Below, in pieces: positions 25,223 to 34,071 of a DNA stretch of 64,000 bases. This DNA is from an uncultured Bacteroides sp. Its GTDB lineage: Bacteria; Bacteroidota; Bacteroidia; Bacteroidales; Bacteroidaceae. Both the position numbers and the translations under genes were made by a program. The notes under the pieces are model-generated. The model did no database searches and had not been told where the DNA came from. It saw only the letters and a program-made list of their open reading frames with translations. The stretch's first letter is position 1. The number at the start of each line of letters is the position of its first letter. Location: NCBI GenBank assembly GCA_948847595.1, contig CAQOGY010000009.1:1-64000 (forward strand), written 5' to 3'.

Positions 25223-28200
25223 ATGAGAAAAATTTCTTTGAAAGGGCTTTTTTGCCCAAAAAGTTTAGAATCTAAGCAAATAATACTGACTATGAAGATC
25301 ACATTATTCCTTCTTCTGTTCGTAACATTCCAGGCTTATTGTGAGAATGGATACTCTCAGAGTGCTAAAATAAGCATTCCGCGTTCGACTCTGAAAGTAA
25401 GCGAATTGCTTACCCAGATTGAGTCTCAGACCGACTATTTGTTTGTCTACAATAAAAAAAGTGTCGATACCAAGCGGGTAGTTAATGTAGATGCTACCAA
25501 TCAGCCGGTATCCGAAATACTCGATAAGGCTTTTGAAGGAACAGGTATCCATTATGTGGTGGAAGGCAATAATATTGTGCTGACCAAGAACGTAACGGAG
25601 CGTGCATCCACACAGCAACAGAAACAAATTACGGTGAAAGGTGTCGTGACCGACATGAGAGGCGAGCCTATCATTGGCGCCAGTGTCGTGGAAAAAGGTA
25701 CGACGAATGGTACAATCACCGATTTGGACGGTAACTTTACTTTGAAAGTGCCAAGCGACGCTATCATTAATATCACCTATGTAGGTTACCAACCACAGAG
25801 CCTCTCTGTCAGCGGACAAACCACTTTCAAGATCAAGATGGAAGAAGAGTCGATGGCACTGGAGCAGGTAGTGGTAACTGCTATGGGTATCAAGAAAAAA
25901 GCCGCCTCGCTGACTTATTCTACCCAACAGCTCGGAGGTGACGAACTGACCCGTGCCAAAGACCCCAACATGATTGCCGCCCTTGCCGGAAAATCGGCAG
26001 GTGTGCAGATCAGCAAGAGTGCTTCCGGTCTGGGAGGTTCGGCCAAAGTATCTATCCGTGGTATCCGTTCGGCCAACGAAGACGGAAATAACCAGCCGTT
26101 GTATGTGATTGACGGTGTGCCTATGCTCAATAGCACCACAGAATCCGTATCTACTGTTATGGGTGGTAAGAATGACGGTGTCAACCGTGACGCGGGTGAC
26201 GGTATCTCCAATCTGAATCCGGATGATATTGAAAGCATGAGTATTCTGAAAGGTGCCTCTGCTGCTGCATTGTACGGTTCGCAGGCAGCCAACGGGGTGA
26301 TTCTTATTACGACTAAGAAAGGTAAAGCAGGAATCCAGAGAATTACTTACTCATCCGGTCTGACAGTTGATCATGCGATCAGTTTGCCGGAATTTCAAAA
26401 TAGTTATGGAGCGAAAGCCGGTTCAAGCTGGGGAGAAAAGGAAAATGTGAAGGACTATGATAATGCCGGAAACTGGTTCAGCAATGGAGTGACCGCTATC
26501 AACTCGGTTTCTGTGATGACCGGTAATGAGAAACTGCAGACTTACTTCTCTTATGCCAACACGACCGCCAAAGGTATTGTCGACTCCAACAAATTGCGTA
26601 AGCACAATCTGACTTTGCGTGAGAGTGCTTCTCTTTTCAATGACCGTCTGAAACTGGACGCCAATGCTAACCTGATGGTGCAGACTATTAAAAACTCTCC
26701 TACTTCCGGAGGTATCTATCTCAATCCGTTGGTGGACGTTTATGGTTTCCCGCGCGGACAGGACCTGAGCGAATATGCCACTAATTTCGAAAAGTTCGAC
26801 GAGAATCGTAATATGCCCGTACAGAGCTGGTTTACCACTCCGAGCGAATGGACACAAAACCCATATTGGGTAAAGAACCGTATCTTGAACAACAATAAGC
26901 GCTACCGTGCATTGGCCTCCCTGACTGCTAATCTGAAAGCAACCGACTGGCTCAACCTGCAAGCTCGTGGAAATGTGGATTACGTCAGTGATAAGTTTGA
27001 CCAGAAAATGTATGCGAGCACTTCTCCTGCCATTGTAGGAAATAACGGCCGCTATGTATATGCCGACACACAGAACTTCCTGATTTATGGTGACGTGATG
27101 GCTATGTTCAACAAGCATTTCGGTGATTTCTCCGTGAATGCCGCTTTGGGTGGTAGTATTAATGTGCAGACCGAGAATTCATTGACATTGGATTCCAAGA
27201 CAGCTTCTTTGTACAAACCCAACTTATTCACTGTTCCCAATATTGTAATGAACACCAGTGCTTCTGCCGAGCAGGTGATTGACCGCAGACGTACAATTCA
27301 ATCCGTATTCGCAACAGCACAGGTAGGATGGAAAGACGCATTGTTCCTCGACTTGACAGCACGTAATGACTGGTCGTCCACGTTGTCACATACCAATAGT
27401 GTGGACAAAGGATTCTTCTATCCTTCTGTAGGACTCTCCTGGGTGATCAACGAAAGCTTTAAATTACCGCAATGGATTTCTTTCGGAAAGATTCGCGGAT
27501 CATGGGCGCAGGTAGGTAACGACTTACCGATTGGTATTACCGATTTGTCCGATATCATCGGGGCCGGAGGAAAGTTGCAGGCAGTAGACGTATATAACAG
27601 AGGTGACCTGAAACCGGAAATCAGTAACTCTATTGAATTTGGTCTGGAATGGAGACTGTTCAACAGCCGTGTTGATTTTGATTTTACTTACTATAAGACA
27701 GATACTAAGAATCAGTTGCTGAAAGTTCCGACCAGTGCGGGTGAAGATTATGCATACCGTTATATCAATGCAGGTAAGATTCGCAACAAAGGATTTGAAA
27801 TCACATTGGGAGCTACTCCGGTACTGACCGAAGATTTCCGTTGGAAAACGACTTTCAATTATTCACAAAACCGTAATAAGGTAGTCGAACTGGCTCCGAA
27901 TTATACTTCCTTCGTATATGGTGACCCGGGTTTCTCTATGGCATATATGATGCAGATTAAAGAAGGCGGCTCTTTGGGAGACATCTATGGAAATACGTTC
28001 GCACGTGACGAACAAGGTAAGATTAAGGTATCCGATGAAGGCAAACCTATTTCAGAGTCAGGTAATAAAACATATCTGGGAAATTGTAATCCGGACTTTC
28101 TGTTGAGTTGGGCTAATACCTTCACTTATAAGGGTTTCTCTCTGTATTTCCTGATCGATATGCGCAAAGGCGGTGATGTCATGTCTCTGACACAAGCTAC

Positions 28201-28594
28201 ATTGGACGGCAGAGGGGTAACGAAGGCTACGGCTGAAGCACGTGACAGAGGTTATGTGGAAGTTGACGGAACAAGATTTGAGAATGTAGAAGGTTTCTAT
28301 TCTGTAGTAGGTGACCGTAACGGTATCTCCGAGCGTAATATGTACAGTGCGACCAATATTCGTTTACGCGAATTATCTCTGAGCTATTCGTTCCCGTCTA
28401 CTTTGCTGGCCAAGACTAAGGTATTCACCGGTATCGATGTATCATTGGTGGGACGTAACCTGTTCTTCTTCTACAAAGATGCTCCTTTCGATCCGGATGC
28501 TATCTTGTCTGTAGGTAACACTAATCAGGGAGTTGATGTATTCGGTATGCCGACAACCCGTAACATTGGTTTCAACGTTAAATTTACATTCTAA
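25223..28594 (+). CDS. SusC/RagA outer-membrane transporter with STN signalling domain
   Basis: A TonB-dependent outer-membrane transporter of 1123 residues. After the signal region (hydrophobic MKITLFLLLFVTFQAYC, about 24-40) come an STN domain (about 52-118; STLKVSELLTQIESQTDYLFVYN), a carboxypeptidase-regulatory-like domain (about 137-215; GVVTDMRGEPIIGASVVEKGT), the TonB-box-like segment ALEQVVVTAMG, the plug (NMIAALAGKSAGVQI, YVIDGVPM, ILKGASAAALYGSQAANGVILITTKKG) and a beta barrel ending in FNVKFTF. The STN domain is what links it to the FecR/sigma pair upstream. The first 23 residues before the hydrophobic core are long for a signal peptide, so MKITLF could be an alternative start. The substrate is unknown; no hydrolase gene is in the unit. 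Confidence 0.95.
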   Translation: MRKISLKGLFCPKSLESKQIILTMKITLFLLLFVTFQAYCENGYSQSAKISIPRSTLKVSELLTQIESQTDYLFVYNKKSVDTKRVVNVDATNQPVSEILDKAFEGTGIHYVVEGNNIVLTKNVTERASTQQQKQITVKGVVTDMRGEPIIGASVVEKGTTNGTITDLDGNFTLKVPSDAIINITYVGYQPQSLSVSGQTTFKIKMEEESMALEQVVVTAMGIKKKAASLTYSTQQLGGDELTRAKDPNMIAALAGKSAGVQISKSASGLGGSAKVSIRGIRSANEDGNNQPLYVIDGVPMLNSTTESVSTVMGGKNDGVNRDAGDGISNLNPDDIESMSILKGASAAALYGSQAANGVILITTKKGKAGIQRITYSSGLTVDHAISLPEFQNSYGAKAGSSWGEKENVKDYDNAGNWFSNGVTAINSVSVMTGNEKLQTYFSYANTTAKGIVDSNKLRKHNLTLRESASLFNDRLKLDANANLMVQTIKNSPTSGGIYLNPLVDVYGFPRGQDLSEYATNFEKFDENRNMPVQSWFTTPSEWTQNPYWVKNRILNNNKRYRALASLTANLKATDWLNLQARGNVDYVSDKFDQKMYASTSPAIVGNNGRYVYADTQNFLIYGDVMAMFNKHFGDFSVNAALGGSINVQTENSLTLDSKTASLYKPNLFTVPNIVMNTSASAEQVIDRRRTIQSVFATAQVGWKDALFLDLTARNDWSSTLSHTNSVDKGFFYPSVGLSWVINESFKLPQWISFGKIRGSWAQVGNDLPIGITDLSDIIGAGGKLQAVDVYNRGDLKPEISNSIEFGLEWRLFNSRVDFDFTYYKTDTKNQLLKVPTSAGEDYAYRYINAGKIRNKGFEITLGATPVLTEDFRWKTTFNYSQNRNKVVELAPNYTSFVYGDPGFSMAYMMQIKEGGSLGDIYGNTFARDEQGKIKVSDEGKPISESGNKTYLGNCNPDFLLSWANTFTYKGFSLYFLIDMRKGGDVMSLTQATLDGRGVTKATAEARDRGYVEVDGTRFENVEGFYSVVGDRNGISERNMYSATNIRLRELSLSYSFPSTLLAKTKVFTGIDVSLVGRNLFFFYKDAPFDPDAILSVGNTNQGVDVFGMPTTRNIGFNVKFTF

Positions 28595-28612
28595 CTTTAA
28601 AGCAAGCGAATT

Positions 28613-30256
28613 ATGAAAAAAAATCTATATATAGCGAATCTGTTAGTAGCCGGACTGATGACATTTACCGGATGTACGGATGGTTTTGAATCAGATAATG
28701 CCAATAAAGCCGGATATACGCCTGAACTTCAGGAATATGATCTTCAGAAATATGTGCTGAACCTCGGAGTCATGCAACAGGGTATTTACTTCAACTACGA
28801 TTGGGGAAAAGGTACCGACTGGACTTTCCAGACTATACAGAATCTGGGTCATGATATGTTTGCCGGATATTTCCACGATATGAACAACAGTTTCAATGAC
28901 AAGAACTCCGTATATGCTTTGAATGACGGCTGGACAGGTTCGGCATGGACATATACTTATGGATATATAATGACCGCCGCTCAGAAATCGGAGAAGATCA
29001 ATCAGGAACAGAAAGGTTTGCTGGGAGTGACCAAAATCCTGAAAGTCGAGTTGATGCACCGTATAGCTGATACTTATGGTCCTGTTGTCTACACTAAATT
29101 CGGACAGGAAGAAGGTGATAATGTCGATAGTCAGGAAGCCGCTTACCGTCAGTTCTTCAAAGATTTGGACGAAGGAGTCAAACTGATCAATGAATATAAG
29201 AAAGCCAATGCCGCTCTCGAACCTTTTGCTGCTGCCGATATTCTGATGCCGGCAGGCAAACGTACACTGTCACAGTGGGTGAAGTTTGCAAACTCTCTCC
29301 GCTTGCGGCTTGCAATCCGTGTATCGATGAGTGCCCCTGATCTGGCGAGAGCAGAAGTTGCCAAAGCGATGGATGCAACTGCCGGTGGCGTGTTGGAGAG
29401 TGCGGATGAAACAGTTGCCGTTTCTACCGAAAGCGGTTATAAGAATCCGCTGGGCACAGTCAATGAAGGCTGGGGAGAAGTATTCATGGGTGCTACGATG
29501 GAGTCTGTTTTGGTAGGATATAATGATCCGCGACTGATTAAGTATTACTCGAAAGCGGAAGGTGGTGATATAAAAGACGAAAAGGGTAATTTGATTATTG
29601 CCGAAAGAAATAAGATTGCCGGTACTTATAAAGGTGTTCCCCAAGGAACAGGGGTTACTGTAAAAGATGAGAACCGTTACCGTCTGCACTCTAAGAGTAC
29701 GATTACCAAACAGACCGATGCTATCTTGATGACTGCTGCCGAAGTATGGTTCCTTCGTGCTGAGGCTGCCTTGCGTGGATTTACTTCCGAAAACGTGAAA
29801 GACTGCTACGAGAAAGGTATTACGGTTTCCTGTCAGCAATGGGGAGTGAATGTAGGCGATTATCTCACAAGTGATGCTACTCCTTCCGATTATGTCGATG
29901 CCTTCGAAGCAAAATATGATGTGAAAGCGCTGATTAAAGTGACTCCGAAGTGGGATGGAGGTGCTTCTCCGGAAGAGCAACTGGAAAGAATCCTTACACA
30001 GAAGTGGATTGCTTGTTATCCTGAAGGCTATGAGGCTTGGACAGAACAACGCCGTACAGGTTATCCGCAGTTGTTCAAAGTCTTTGTGAACAATAGTGGT
30101 GGAGCTATCGATACCAACATACGTATTCGTCGCTTGCCATATCCGTCAGACATTCAAAAAAACAATCCTACTCAATATTCTGCTTTGAAGAAAGCTTTGG
30201 GAGGCGAAGATAACGGTGGAACTCGCCTTTGGTGGGATACTGGTAGAAATTTCTAG
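28613..30256 (+). CDS. SusD-family outer-membrane lipoprotein
   Basis: A 547-residue surface lipoprotein (lipid anchor Cys at LMTFTGC, about residue 21) that pairs with SusC 18 bp upstream and caps the transporter as a glycan- or nutrient-binding lid. Helical TPR-like segments of the SusD fold are visible: GVTKILKVELMHRIADTYGPVVYTKF, LSQWVKFANSLRLRLAIRVSM, ILMTAAEVWFLRAEAALRG and ERILTQKWIACYPEGYEAWTEQRRTGYP near the C-terminus. The spacing fits the SusD-like-2 branch often found with small orphan SusCD pairs. A strong terminator follows at 30342. Confidence 0.93.
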   Translation: MKKNLYIANLLVAGLMTFTGCTDGFESDNANKAGYTPELQEYDLQKYVLNLGVMQQGIYFNYDWGKGTDWTFQTIQNLGHDMFAGYFHDMNNSFNDKNSVYALNDGWTGSAWTYTYGYIMTAAQKSEKINQEQKGLLGVTKILKVELMHRIADTYGPVVYTKFGQEEGDNVDSQEAAYRQFFKDLDEGVKLINEYKKANAALEPFAAADILMPAGKRTLSQWVKFANSLRLRLAIRVSMSAPDLARAEVAKAMDATAGGVLESADETVAVSTESGYKNPLGTVNEGWGEVFMGATMESVLVGYNDPRLIKYYSKAEGGDIKDEKGNLIIAERNKIAGTYKGVPQGTGVTVKDENRYRLHSKSTITKQTDAILMTAAEVWFLRAEAALRGFTSENVKDCYEKGITVSCQQWGVNVGDYLTSDATPSDYVDAFEAKYDVKALIKVTPKWDGGASPEEQLERILTQKWIACYPEGYEAWTEQRRTGYPQLFKVFVNNSGGAIDTNIRIRRLPYPSDIQKNNPTQYSALKKALGGEDNGGTRLWWDTGRNF

Positions 30257-30341
30257 AGGTTTATAAATATTAGGTGTAACTTTTTTTAATTCAAACTTGT
30301 TTTCTCCGTGTATTAGGCAAAAAGTAGAGGAGAAAGATTGT

Positions 30342-30382
30342 GGGGGAGTGAAGTCAAGGGGGGCTTCGCTCCCCTTTTTTTT
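30342..30382 (+). terminator. Terminator of the sigma-FecR-SusCD unit
   Basis: GGGGAGTGAAG (30342-30353 region) pairs with CTTCGCTCCCC (30364-30374), followed by eight T. Confidence 0.85.
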
Positions 30383-30693
30383 AATAAGTTTTTATGGGAG
30401 TTATAGAAAAAGCATTATAGTCATGGTTATATTCTTCAGTTTATTATTTTCTTCCATCATCAGATTCCTGAAAACTGCAAAGGAATGAACTAAACAGTAG
30501 TACACAATAGTAACTCCATTCTCCTCCTTCCCGAAGGAGGAGAATGGAAGATAGAACCGACTATCATTTAGCTCAAAACAGTGTGGAAATGAGCTATACA
30601 GTTTGGACATGAACATAAACTCTATAACATTACCGATAGAACTCTATGTGGTTAGATCTCAATGACTTATAGTTTCCTGTCATTTCTTGTAAT
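30383..30693. other. Non-coding stretch with a perfect hairpin
   Basis: The gap 30257-30976 lies between convergent genes. This part holds a perfect 14-bp hairpin, CCATTCTCCTCCTT (30516-30529) and its inverse (30534-30547), with loop CCCG and no T tract. I see no convincing gene: short frames here lack coding character. Array 2 follows from 30694; 30790-30976 shows nothing beyond AT-rich sequence. Confidence 0.5.
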
Positions 30694-30786
30694 GGAAACT
30701 GTCGTTTCCCGGTGAGGGAACGGGTGTTCCTTTTAATGGAAACGACCGTTCCTTTTAAAGGGAACTGGCGTTTCCTCCGAGGAAAC
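30694..30786. repeat. Array 2: four AC-N4-GT hairpins at 22-bp pitch
   Basis: ACTGTCGT (30698), ACGGGTGT (30720), ACGACCGT (30742) and ACTGGCGT (30764) start exactly 22 bp apart. Here the arms extend to GGAAAC-N4-GTTTCC or GGAAC-N4-GTTCC, so each unit is a 14-16 bp hairpin with a four-base loop, separated by 7-8 bp. A fifth left arm GGAAAC is at 30781. Units differ in loop and in arm length, so they are not simple tandem copies. The array lies between the SusD stop and a small minus-strand gene. Confidence 0.87.
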
Positions 30787-30976
30787 CAACGCTTGCCCCA
30801 TATGATACTGATACTTGAATTATATGGACTAACAATTTAGCGTATAACTGATTCGAATATGAAGCTTTCCGCTGTTTGGAGTTGATGTCTTTATTTTAAA
30901 AGGGACGACCCCTTCCTTATAAAAAAGAAAGAGGCCGTGGGGATAAAAAAAGACTGGTGGGGTATTTATATATAGA

Positions 30977-31291
30977 TTAGGATTTATTGTTTTTGCTTAG
31001 ATGTTGGGTGAATATCTCTTCTGACTGATATTCTTCTGCTATCTGTTTTATTCTTTCATCAGTTTGATCTAATATGTAATTTAGTTCTGTTTCGTCGAAA
31101 CAATCTCCTAAGTGTATGGGAGTATGTAGTAAATCTGAATTCTGATTTGTTTCTGTTGCTAATTGTTGTCTATGAACTGTGACTTCAATTTCTCCCTTTT
31201 CATCTGTAGTGAAAAGTAAGTTGTATTTTTCTATCAGGGCAATGAATTCTTTTAAGAACTTGTATTCTGTTTCGGTCAATACTTTTATCAT
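30977..31291 (-). CDS. Small acidic protein of unknown function
   Basis: A 104-residue cytoplasmic protein I do not recognise. It has no signal peptide or membrane segment and is rich in Glu, Asp and Gln, with predicted helices at 3-25 (VLTETEYKFLKEFIALIEKY) and 68-95 (DETELNYILDQTDERIKQIAEEYQSEE) around a short strand region (GEIEVTVHRQQ). It is divergent from the XRE regulator across a 210-bp gap, a layout often seen for genes controlled by the regulator. Its base composition is AT-rich, like the next two genes and unlike the chromosome to either side. Confidence 0.65.
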   Translation of the reverse strand: MIKVLTETEYKFLKEFIALIEKYNLLFTTDEKGEIEVTVHRQQLATETNQNSDLLHTPIHLGDCFDETELNYILDQTDERIKQIAEEYQSEEIFTQHLSKNNKS

Positions 31292-31501
31292 ATTTGTTCG
31301 TTTGGTGTTTATTTTATACTTGGCAAAGTTCTAATTTCTTTTTGAACTTTAGAATGAAAGTAATATGATTTTTATTCCATTTGCTAAGTTGGAATATTCC
31401 TTTTATTCATATTACCACATCTATTCGTTTTTTTCGTATATTTGCTTCGAACGAAACTTTTCATTTGTATATTTGTTGGATTTTAAAAAGAAAAAAGAAT
31501 C

Positions 31502-31981
31502 ATGGAAGCAGAAGAATTAACTGTTGGGAGAGTTCATCATGGACATAACATACGTCGTTTTCGTATAGAAAAGAATATGAATCAGGAGGTTTTAAGCCAA
31601 TTAGTACATTTATCACAATCAGCAGTATCTAAATATGAGCAGATGAGAGTGATTGATGATGAAATGTTACACCGCTTTTCACGGGCATTGGATGTTCCTT
31701 TCGAGTATCTGAAGAGTTTGGAAGAGGATGCGCAGACGGTGGTGTTTGAAAATAATACGGTGAATGATTCGGAACAATATACAGGTGGAGCAAAGATTAG
31801 TTTGGGTACAGTTAAGTCTTATACAGAAGATAGTGACAATAGTGTTGATAATAGAGTGAATAACTTTAACCCTATCGAAAAAATCACTGAACTCTACGAA
31901 CGTCTGCTGAAAGAGAAGGATGAAAAGTACGCAGCACTGGAACGTCGTTTGCAAAATATAGAGCAGAGCTTGCAGAAATAA
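31502..31981 (+). CDS. XRE-family helix-turn-helix regulator with C-terminal coiled coil
   Basis: A 159-residue DNA-binding protein. The HTH_3 domain spans about 13-66 (GHNIRRFRIEKNMNQEVLSQLVHLSQSAVSKYEQMRVIDDEMLHRFSRALDV). A polar linker follows, and the last 35 residues (KITELYERLLKEKDEKYAALERRLQNIEQSLQK) form a coiled coil that probably mediates dimerisation. Two TATATTTG boxes (31437-31444 and 31468-31475) lie upstream, so there may be tandem promoters. It is 29 bp before the ATPase/nuclease gene and probably controls that unit and itself. Confidence 0.88.
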   Translation: MEAEELTVGRVHHGHNIRRFRIEKNMNQEVLSQLVHLSQSAVSKYEQMRVIDDEMLHRFSRALDVPFEYLKSLEEDAQTVVFENNTVNDSEQYTGGAKISLGTVKSYTEDSDNSVDNRVNNFNPIEKITELYERLLKEKDEKYAALERRLQNIEQSLQK

Positions 31982-32010
31982 AGAACAAATATAATGAAAG
32001 GAATCGTGAT

Positions 32011-33762
32011 ATGATGAAACAAATACCCTATGGATTGACGGACTTTGCCCGAATTCAAAAGGACAATTATTACTATGTAGATAAGACCATGTTCATCGAG
32101 AGAATCGAGATGCAACCGGCTTATCTTTTTCTGATTCGTCCTCGTCGGTTTGGAAAGAGCTTGACTTTGGCTATGTTGGAGGCTTATTACGATGTAGTAT
32201 ATGCTAATGACTTTGATGAGCTATTCGGGCATCTTTATATAGGTCAACATCCAACCCCGAAGCATAATTGTTATCTCATTATGCGGTTCAACTTTTCGGA
32301 AGTAAGTTCTAATGTCAATGAAGTAGAGCGATCATTTAAATTGCATTGCTGTAGTAAGCTTAGGGATTTTGTGTTCAAATATGAAGATCTTTTGGGAAAA
32401 GAAATTTGGGATGTTCTCGATGAAGAGATACAGCAAGATCCGGGTGCTTTTTTATCAGCTATCAATTCTTATGCTTCCCGTAAAGGAAATCTCCCTATTT
32501 ATCTCCTTATTGATGAATATGATAATTTTACGAATACGATTCTTTCGACCTATGGTACAGAGTATTATCAAAAGGCGACTCATGGTGAAGGCTTTGTTCG
32601 TGGATTCTTTAATGTGATAAAGGCTGCTACCACCGGTACGGGGTCCGCTCTTCAGCGTATGTTTATCACAGGAGTGAGTCCTGTCACGATGGATGACGTC
32701 ACCAGTGGTTTTAATATCGGAACCAATATTACGACTGATCCTTGGTTTAATGATTTAGTAGGTTTCAGTGAAGCGGAACTGCGTGAAATGCTTACTTATT
32801 ATAAAGAACAGGGAGTGCTCATGCAAACGGTAGATGAGACAATTGTCATGATGAAACCCAACTATGACAATTACTGCTTTAGTGAGGAAAAATTGGCCCA
32901 ATGTATGTTCAACTCGGATATGGCGCTTTATTTTATGAAATCTTTTGTTCTTCATCATGTAAAGCCTAAAGAAATAGTTGACCCCAACATTCGTACTGAC
33001 TTTAATAAATTAGCTTACTTGATTCGACTTGACCACGGATTGGGGGAGAACTTCTCTGTTATTAAAGAAATAGCCGAGCAGGGAGAAATAACTACGGACA
33101 TTGCTACACACTTTTCCGCATTGGAAATGACGGATGTACGCAATTTCAAGTCTTTGTTATTCTATTTCGGACTTCTTTCTATTAAAGGAGTCGATATGGT
33201 GGGAAGACCCATTCTGCATGTCCCGAATCTGGTGGTCAGAGAACAGCTTTTTAGCTTTTTGATCCAAGGATATATCAAACATGATATTTTTAAGATTGAT
33301 ATGAACCGGATGACGATGTTATTTGAGAACATGGCTTTCAGAGGAGACTGGAAACCGTTGTTTAATTTTATAGCAGAGGCTATCCGTGAGCAAAGCCGTA
33401 TTCGCGAATATATAGAGGGCGAAGCACATATTAAAGGCTTTTTGTTGGCTTATTTAGGTATGTACCGTTATTATCAACTGTATCCGGAATACGAACTGAA
33501 TAAAGGTTTTGCCGACTTCCTTTTCAAACCTAGTCCGTCGGTTCCTGTAATGCCGCCATTAACTTATCTGCTCGAAGTGAAGTATGCAAAGGCTGGCGCT
33601 TCGGAGAAAGAAATAAGGGCACTTGCCGATGAGGCGCGGGAGCAGTTACTTCGTTACAGCCAGGATGAATTGGTAGCGGAGGCTAAAGCGAAAGGCGGAC
33701 TAAAACTAATTACGATAGTATGGTGTAGTTGGGAACTTGTGCTACTGGAAGAAGTACTTTAG
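32011..33762 (+). CDS. AAA-ATPase-like protein with C-terminal PD-(D/E)XK domain
   Basis: A 583-residue protein of the family with an N-terminal AAA-ATPase-like domain and a C-terminal PD-(D/E)XK nuclease-like domain, abundant in Bacteroides and of unknown function. The N-terminus IPYGLTDFARIQKDNYYYVDKT is the family signature. The Walker A motif is the variant RPRRFGKS (43-50), and PIYLLIDEYDN is Walker B. The nuclease core near the C-terminus has GFADFLF (Asp502) and LLEVKY (Glu522, Lys524), so the catalytic residues look intact. The ribosome site AAAGGA is 7 nt before 32011. It forms a unit with the XRE gene. Defence or selfish-element roles have been suggested for such proteins, but none is proven here. 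Confidence 0.88.
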   Translation: MMKQIPYGLTDFARIQKDNYYYVDKTMFIERIEMQPAYLFLIRPRRFGKSLTLAMLEAYYDVVYANDFDELFGHLYIGQHPTPKHNCYLIMRFNFSEVSSNVNEVERSFKLHCCSKLRDFVFKYEDLLGKEIWDVLDEEIQQDPGAFLSAINSYASRKGNLPIYLLIDEYDNFTNTILSTYGTEYYQKATHGEGFVRGFFNVIKAATTGTGSALQRMFITGVSPVTMDDVTSGFNIGTNITTDPWFNDLVGFSEAELREMLTYYKEQGVLMQTVDETIVMMKPNYDNYCFSEEKLAQCMFNSDMALYFMKSFVLHHVKPKEIVDPNIRTDFNKLAYLIRLDHGLGENFSVIKEIAEQGEITTDIATHFSALEMTDVRNFKSLLFYFGLLSIKGVDMVGRPILHVPNLVVREQLFSFLIQGYIKHDIFKIDMNRMTMLFENMAFRGDWKPLFNFIAEAIREQSRIREYIEGEAHIKGFLLAYLGMYRYYQLYPEYELNKGFADFLFKPSPSVPVMPPLTYLLEVKYAKAGASEKEIRALADEAREQLLRYSQDELVAEAKAKGGLKLITIVWCSWELVLLEEVL

Positions 33763-33803
33763 ATTCCTACTGCCTTTATCCCCTTCAAGTAGTTCCAGCA
33801 TTA

Positions 33804-33930
33804 GTTTCAAGCGAATGAAACTTTCAGTGAGAGCAAACGTTTGCTCTCACTCTGCTACCATAGTTGCTTCCATTGCTGTAACCCTCATGAATAAAGGGAT
33901 ATAGATAAACTGTTAGAGCATGAGAGCAAA
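33804..33930. repeat. Array 4: 24-bp perfect palindrome with related dyads
   Basis: The gap 33763-34071 lies between convergent genes. GTGAGAGCAAAC (33827-33838) is followed at once by its exact inverse (33839-33850), a perfect 24-bp palindrome. The dyad GCTAC-CATA-GTTGC with core ACCATAGT (33857-33864) is centred exactly 22 bp from the palindrome centre. GTTTCA/TGAAAC (33804-33821) is a further inverted pair. TGAGAGCAAA recurs at 33921-33930 followed by ACTGCTATC, a decayed direct copy. It is looser than arrays 1-3 but follows the same 22-bp step. 33931-34071 shows nothing further. Confidence 0.65.
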
Positions 33931-34071
33931 ACTGCTATCAAATCACTGTGGAGGCTATATAATGTATCTGCCCGAATCATTTATACTGTACACGAAGAAA
34001 CAGTAACAATTGAGGTGATTGCCGTGCGGAGCTAAGAGCCTTACAGGTAAAAATAGGAATGGCTACGTTTG

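Noticed and set aside
30297..30488. 63-residue ORF after SusD
   Set aside because: It spans the strong terminator at 30342-30382 and would not be expressed from the SusD transcript.
30694..30786. Intrinsic terminator cluster
   Set aside because: The hairpins lack T tracts and a full terminator already lies at 30342-30382; spacing is too regular for independent terminators.
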